Below are positions 54,701-63,400 of a stretch of 64,000 nt of DNA, piece after piece. The notes beneath the pieces were generated by a model that saw only the letters and a program-made list of their open reading frames with translations, made no database searches and was not told the origin of the DNA. The position numbers were made by a program, and so were the translations under genes. The stretch is from assembly GCA_011037195.1 (NCBI GenBank), contig JAAEAF010001123.1, forward strand, positions 1 to 64,000, written 5' to 3'. Source of the DNA: Triatoma infestans (lineage: Eukaryota; Arthropoda; Insecta; Hemiptera; Reduviidae). The first letter of the stretch is position 1; each line of letters begins with the position of its first letter.

Positions 54701-57425
54701 CACCATTTCCATACCATTTCTTTAGTAACTTCTTCTGCATTATCCGCATCAATATCAAAATCAAACTGAATTGCTTCATTTTCTTTATATTTATTGCCTC
54801 TCTTTTTCGGATCAAGAACTCTAAGGAGAAATACAACTTTGGAATTGTTTGCGGCTATTGCTTCCTCTCTTGATACTAAGTCTAATTTTAATCCTATATC
54901 ATCAGCAAAGAAAACATGGTTCAATAACTCTTTTATTCCAGGCCTGCAAAATAGTAAAATATTACTTCATTTTACAATAATTAAGTGTATTTTTATCTCA
55001 TTTATTTTATGTAAATAAATTAAGTATTACAATAATTATCTACCGCAACGAATGAAATATTAAGTAGTATATTATGCGTATAGTATAAAATGTCTCCATT
55101 AGTTATACATCACATTAGAAACTGAAACTGCCCTATATTTGTATTTACATTACAGTTACATCATGACTACTTCATTAAAGTTTTATATATGCGAAAACAT
55201 GATACCTAAAATTGCTGGCAATGGAAGCAGTAACAAAGAAAAGCTTATTGGTATAAAGACCTGTGCAAATATGAACAATGCAAATGCATCTATGTCAATG
55301 TAAAATATGAAAATTTTCCTTATTTGAAACATGAATTTAGAGTGTTCACAGAGCACTTGTAACAAAAAATATAAACTAAATGTATGGTATAATGCTTGTA
55401 ACTCCCAGTCCCGAGGTATTTACAAACATTCAAATTATAATTTAGATTCTAATTTATTCTATGTCAACGATAATCTTACAATAAAAAATATTGGCCGGAT
55501 TACGGGAATAAGAGGGGATTTACTTAAATTATAAACGATACACTAATAATTCAGATTCACAGTTACGTTTATTGTGTGACATGTGCGAACTAGAGAATAA
55601 ACTTTAAAAATAATAAATAAAATTTTTATGGCATATTGTCCGGCGTTTAAAGAAATCGGATTGAGATATTTCAATAAAGATATTCTAAGAAAGAAACTGA
55701 TGAAGAGTTAATTTTATACTTAATAGAAAGTGGTAATTACCATATACACAATAGCTATAAGACCAATTGTATTGTATGATAATGAAACTTGGACTCTAGG
55801 GTGCTGCTGATGAACTGCGCTTGAACTGCTGGGAGAGAAAAATTCTGCGTGCGATCTTTAGTCCGACTATGAAGAACGCCAAGTACCGGACAAAGAAATA
55901 TAGAGTTAAAAGAACTCTATAAAGAAGAAGATCTGGTGGCAGACGTAAAAATTGTAAAAAATATGGTGGCAAAATCTAAAAATGTCTAATGTGCATTGGC
56001 TCAGATGCCTCCATGGGATGGAGGAGACCTCGGATTTCACGTGGACACCCTCCCTGGTGGGTTAAGTACCCGAGGGAGGTCTAGACTAAGACGGCTGCAT
56101 GACAAAGAAAATGGGCCATTTAGGAACGAAGCTGTGGAGAAGGCAGTCGATCGAGAAAGGTAGAAAACTGATACTGAGGAGGACAGGTCCTTCATAACCA
56201 TACAACCATAGAGTGAATAAATGGAAAGTGTTGGGACTTAATACTAAAATATAGAAAAACTGCTGAGCATTAAGTTATCATCTATGATAAAGAAAATAAA
56301 TTTTCATATTTTGTATTATAAGAGCGTTGGTTTCAATTTTTTTTCTGTTTAATATAAGATGATGAGCTTTTGTTATTTAAATAATTATTCCGCTATTTTA
56401 GTTTAGTATTTATAATTTGCATAATTAAACAATAACCTCCGCGGATGGTCTTTAACCTTTAGTATGGTCTTTTATTGTAGAATTTTTAATTTTATATTCG
56501 AAGTCATTGAAATACATTTCTTCTCTCATCTATCTATCTAATATGTGTTATTTTTACCACTTATAACATAATAGAAATACTAACCTTTCATTTCTCTTAA
56601 GTCTGATACATTGCTCAATAATTTCTCTAACTTCAGGATTCTCGACTTTATCAAAACTCTGTGGTTTGATTCCCTGCAACAGAAGGAAGATCATAAGAAT
56701 AAAGAAAATATTTATCAATTCCTTTTAATTTTATTAGTTTCAGAACAGTAATTAAAATTTATTGCATGAAATTTTAGTATCTTTAAGATCCTTTTTTTTT
56801 TACTTCCTCTTACTAATAATAGTAAGAGGAGTATGGCGATCGTGGCAGATTTTCGAAATTGAACTTTTCACCGAAAATACACGTTTTGAGGTTCCCTGAG
56901 TCCAAAAAAATGGTTTTTAGAAAATGGTCTGTATGTGTGTGGAAAGAATATCTCAAAAAGAAAAAGTTCCAGGAAGCTCAAACTTGGATTCTGTTTAGGA
57001 ACCACCGTATCGGACAAGAAAATTCCGAAGAAATCAATCAACTGGATGTGTCACTTTAGTGAATGGCTTTTTCAGTTTTTTGTATTTTCTGGAAAATGGC
57101 AACAACGATTTTCTTTAAACATGGTAAATCAACTACACATACAAAGAGCTAAACTCTTTTTTTGTATGGTCGCAGTGGTGTGATCTTTATGGTATCTATT
57201 GCGTTTAGACAAACAAACCTATGAGCTCCACTAAATGCCCTAACCTTCCAACTGCGCAAGGTTTTTGTCTCATTGAACACCATTGCTTTAGATCCACAGG
57301 GTCATTTAGGACTTTATCCCTATATTTTCCCGCACAGCCATTCATACCTTTAAAGAGCAACTTTGTCTGATTTTGGCACTTGTTTCAAAACTCATCAATT
57401 AAAAATTGGTATGATTGACAAAATA

Positions 57426-57460
<35 letters not shown>

Positions 57461-60400
57461 ACCTTAAGACCGCCTAAGAGAATAAGACTTATTTTTCACA
57501 AAAAAACAAACAAAAATTACGGAACTTACACTTATCACTTTCTTATAGATTTGAGCTGGGCCGGAGCATTCTGAATATGGATATTCAGAAGTAGCCATTT
57601 CCAGCATACACATTCCAAAGGCGTAAACATCCACATTCTCATCATAATGTTCTTCGTACATTTCAGGTGCCATGAATTCAGGAGTACCTGTGAAATTTGC
57701 ATTAAAAAATAAGTGAATTGTGACTTGAAAGTTAAATGAAAGACATTAGAATGTAACTGAATATAATAAGTATACACATAAATATATCATTAAAATCAAG
57801 GAAAATACAGTTATGTTTGAAAAATGAGTTTGCTTTATTTCTTGAAAATAAAGAATAGAAAACAATGCCAACTTTTTTTATACATATTTAGATTAGAAAA
57901 CTCCTAAATCAAATTTAGTTTAGGTGGTTGACAAAATAATAACCCAGGTAACCTCGCGTTTGCTTCCCATATGATAAATTTTTATAAAATTATAAAAATA
58001 TATAAATAAAAAAATCTGATGTGAAACACTCACACGATTTTCTCTTATTGTAATTTACATAGTTCTTATTTATTTATTTATACGGTATTACCCAGTTACA
58101 AATTTCACATATAACTGAATGTGTATATACTACATCCAAACAAAGCAATAAGTCGTACTTTATTTTTAAACTCGGAATTTTGACCACAGATTAAATTCTT
58201 TTTATTATTATGCAGACCATAGTATTGTATAATAAATTGAATAGCACTATAGAATAGCACTTTAGAAAAAAGCCTAACGTCACTCCTCTCCCATAAATGA
58301 ACTTTCCTAGAAAAATGTCTTGTGAGAGCTAAACATTAGACTTTTTTTATTTGAGTAAAATTAATATTTCTTATTCATCATTACTCTTTCTACTTTGTGT
58401 GTTGTTACTACATTATGTATGCTGCGTAATTATTCTGAATACACATTCCTTGAAAGAGACGAACAATATTTGCGAAACATTTGGATAAAACAGAAATTCA
58501 AAAAAAAGAAAGACAAATTTTTCTTAATAAAACAAGTAAAAGTTGGTTACCTGGGCCTAAAGAAAAAAACTTGATAATTTTTGAAGTTTTTTTCTTTGGC
58601 TGGGAGCCAACTAACATTTTGCTTGTTTTATTAACAACGGCCAACCGTCTTAAAGTTTTTGCTTGTCAAGAGGCTTATAAGCCAACATTTTTTAACATCG
58701 TACTAACAAATAATGTCAAACGTTCTTTCCGGAACTAAATCACAATTGAACTTCTTAGCAGGAAAGAAGGCCAAATCTCCACTTTCGAGGGAAAATAATA
58801 TTTATCTGACTTATATGTAATAAAATTAGCAAAATAGCAAACATTAACATACCAATGACTGATTTGGCGAAGGATCTATTTTTTAAAGTAGCAAGTCCAA
58901 GATCTCCAATTTTGACACTTCCAGAAGTTCCAGTGATGAAAATATTATCACATTTGAGATCACGATGTATTATGGGCGGTGAACGGGAATGAAGGAATAG
59001 TAAACCCTTCAAGATCTGACGACACCATGACTTTAACACTTTCGGATTTATCTTTTTAAAACGCCGTAAGTAACTGAAAAAAATAATAATTCATAAAATA
59101 AAAATGAAAATAAAGACCTGACATATGAGTATCTTATTTGCAATTATATTACTTTATAGAATACATCAAAGTAATTATTAATTTTCAGCGGATATACTAT
59201 GAAGAGTCATTTAGAAGTAAAAGCTGTCATCCTTTTAATTCAAAGCTTTTCTACAAAATTGTTTTATTTATGTTCAGATTCATTTTAAAAGAATAAAGGT
59301 CTAAAACAGAGGTGTGAAGCTTATTCAAGTACATTTTCCATTCAAGTATATGTCCCGCTAGTCGCTCACTAAATATTGCAATTGCAAAACAGAATCCTGT
59401 GGAAATTTGCATTATCTGAATATTATTTTGAATGTTCTGAGAATTCTCGTCTAACATTTATGTCCATTTCTTTTGTATGAGACATATTTCAATTTACAAT
59501 AATTCGGATTTAAATGTGCCAAATTAATGTTTCTATTTATAAGTGCTGTTTACATTTTTTGCCTCCTAGAATGTCTCATCAATTTAAAAACTACTTTCAT
59601 TTGTTAATCAACCAGTTATTATTAAATTAACAGACGTTGATTTTTGAAATTACAATTGTGGGTTTTTTTAATTTTCTTTACTTTTTTTAGTAAATATTGA
59701 TCTGCTTATAGACGACGCTAAGGAGAACTTGTGCGAACTAAGGATCAAATTTTTACTCACTGTTAATTTAACTTCGTTTCTGGTTAGATTATATATTTAC
59801 TCCATAATTATATATTTTCAATGGATTCTAATCATTGTGATGTCTTGTATGTTAATTTATATTTCAAGTATTTTTTAACTAGGGAGTGCAATTTTTTTCT
59901 TGACTCGAGAGTTGGAGAGAATCTTATCGAGAACCGCCAGTCCGACACCCGCTGGCTGCAAATTTGAGACCGGGAACGCTCAGTCTAAAATAAAATAAAT
60001 TTCTAAAACGAAATTAAATTTCTATTTTTTCAGCATGGCTTCAAGTCCTAATACCATTCATCTGTGGTGGACGAATATAGATAGCAATTACTTAATAACA
60101 ATATGGATAAAATATTGTTCCAGGCTTAGACGGGAAAAGAATCCACCCAGTACCATTCTAGTTACAATTCAGTAATAGGAGCCTCGATACTGAGGTATCG
60201 TGGCGCTCTATAAAAACTATCTATATTGGAAGAACAATTTCCCAACCCAGAACATAGTTTACATTAAATGTGAACTAGGAAAGTTCGTTTCTATTACAAT
60301 TATGGAAAGAGCAGTCATAAACTTCTCTAATTATTTCATATGATATGGCAGTACAACAGACATTTTCATTCATTATGCAAAAATATATAAAGTTAATTTC

Positions 60401-63400
60401 TATGCATTTGGATAAAAACAAACATATAAGTCGTAGGCTAAATTTTAAGTTAAAGTTAAGGTCGCAACCGACTACCATAAATCAACCCTTTAAAGGGACA
60501 TCAAACACAATAAAATCAGTTAGGCAGTTGATGTAACAAATACAGATACAAACATAAATGATTTCAAGTATTCTAGTATAAAGGATTCACGAAACTATCA
60601 TTTCAGTGATTTTTCTCACCTTCAATTCTTGTGCCATTCTTCGATCGAAGGTAGTTACATACATATCTCATTATCATTTTGATGTAACTTACTTTTACTA
60701 GTGTGAACTTTTAAAATAACTGAATATTTTTTAAATTTACTTCTCAAGATGAACAGTTCTAAGAAAAAAGTTAAACGTCTTTTTTATGTTTCAAGAAGAA
60801 ACCCGTAAATGGGGGTCGATAAAAACACTTTCATCACTCCTTTTTTTTTTCTTTTTTAAGGGGATAAGCACTGAAGGCCCCCCTGGAGCCTTCTCAGTTG
60901 CACTGCCGGCCTCCGAGCAGTGTTCTTCATCTACAAACAACACTGCCCATCACCAGAAGTGAGCGCTGAAGAGGCTTCTGGGAAGAGAAAAATCTAAGGG
61001 CAGCATGCTGGATTCGAATTCGGACCTCAGCCAGTCCAGTGCGCTACCAATGAGCTAATCCCTGCCCTACTAGAGTAACACTATATATATATAGTGTTAT
61101 ATATATATATATATATATATAAACAAGTTTTATAGAAAATGAACTCAGGCCTACTTAATTTCTGTGTACTGACTGTAAAATCGACTGCATTAAAGACAAA
61201 CTTTTTCCTGCAACTTTACTTTTCACTCTAGTCAAGTACTTATAACAGCTAAATTCTATACAAAATTGTATTCTAAGTATTCTGGGATGAGGACAATTAC
61301 AAAATAACATATTATTACTTAACAAGTACCTACGTCTTTAATGTTCCTGAGGTCATAAGCTCTGTGACTAGAACAATGTATTTTCTTTTGGTTAAAGTCA
61401 CTTCCCAGTAGTCATAGAATCTCACTATGTTCGGATGTTGTAAGCCCTTTAACATTTCTGCTTCCTCGCGAAATCTCTGTCGCTCACTTTTATTTAACTT
61501 TTTCTCCTATATGCAATAAAGATGCATGTTGAAATAAAAATTAAAAAAAGAATAATATAAAAAATAATATAATAAATTATTAAAATCATTGAAAAGTAAT
61601 GAAAAAGAAAAACAACTTAATGGGTATCAGACAGCGTTGATTCTGTTCTTTCAGTAAATAGAAATTTTATAAGCTTACTGAATTTAGTTGAGGCTGGAGG
61701 GTTCTTCCGGTATTTATTTCAATAGTGATTGTGTAAGCCAACTGAATGATAATTTTATTACACCGATGCTATTTATTATGAAGGATTGTGGAACGTTAAA
61801 ATCAATAAAAATAGGCAGTCAAGTTTTAGTTAAAAAAAAAAAACCTTGGTACAGCTATGATTGCCAAGTGGCAAAAAAGAATATAAGTTTAAAAAACTCT
61901 GCTATAAAAATTCTTTCAGTGCGGAATATCTAACTACGTATATGGAATCTAAAACTATGTATAAAAAAGTAATTAAAAGTTCTATGAAATTGCATTTTGA
62001 TCATTTAACTTTGGCAATTAGAAATGTACATAATTCTTCTTAATTCTGGGGAGCAATTAGGAAATTTCGTAAGAAGAAAGTTTGTAATAATAAGCTAAGT
62101 ATTGAACAGTGGGAAAATTTTTACCAGCAGATGTTACCGATTGTACCCTATGACGACTCTTTATTCATAAGTACTTTTAATCCAGAGTTAGATAGCGAAA
62201 TAACCTTAAGCGAGTTGTTAGAGAGTATAAACAATAGTAAAAATAACAAAGTCCCCGGTTTTATCTGATCCCAAATGAAATTTGCTAATTTCAAAATGGT
62301 GATCAACCCTTGGTTGCACTATTTATTGAATATGCTAAATAAAATCTGGTTTAATGAGCAAATTCCAAAATCTTGGTCCTGAATAAAAAATGCTATTCCA
62401 TAAAAAAGGTGATCGGTCAGTTCCATATAATTATCGCGGAATCGCTTTATGTAAGTCAGTGATTATTTACAAATATCATAAATACAAGATTAACGAGATG
62501 GATCGACGAAAGAGGTTTGTTGCCAAGGGAGCATATGGGATTCAGAAAAGGTATGGATGGGGTGAAGAGACTGTATTTTTACACTGTCCTCTGTTATTAA
62601 TATAAACTTAAGGCTTAAGAGAAGGAAAATATTCGACATATTCATAGATTTCAATCGGGCGTTTGATTCCGTTAGTCACTCGAAATTAAGGATGAAACTA
62701 TATCAGATGGGAGTCAGTGCCAAATCAGTTTGCACAACCAAAAATATCTATGTATCCGCCTCAATAAGAATTTCTGATGGCTTAAAACTTTCTAAAGAGA
62801 TAAGGTAACAAATTGTGTATTGCAAGGAGAAGTTTTGAGTCCTTTACTATTCTCATTATACATATAAAATATTTTGGACTTTTCTCATATAAGAAAAGCT
62901 GAGAGAATTAGTATATGCAGTAGTGAAGAAGTAATAATGTATGCTGACGACATCATGCTGTTGGCATCTTCATGGAGCAATTCAAATTGAACTTGCTCAG
63001 GGATTATTGTAAAGATAACAACTTACTCCCCAAAATATGCTCCTACAGTTAATAGACAATCAAAATATTCTTTTGAACTGGGTCTCCGAGTTGAGGTACT
63101 ATGGGACGATAATAGGAGAGGAAAGCTTGTACCAGTGCAGAAATATTGATATTATTAAAAATAAGTATAAAGATTTGTTAACTTCTTTTGAAAATAATTC
63201 AATCAGTAAGGATATTGACTCTGTTTGCAGAGGTACATACAACTTGTATTACGTAATATTTGTACATTTGGAATAAAACAAGAATATTTATATTTTAATG
63301 TGAATATAATAAATAAGACTGGTGGCCAATTATGTTTGGCATATAAAAAGAAGACATCATTATATATTCAAGGCAGTAAGCATGTGTTCTCGGACCATGT

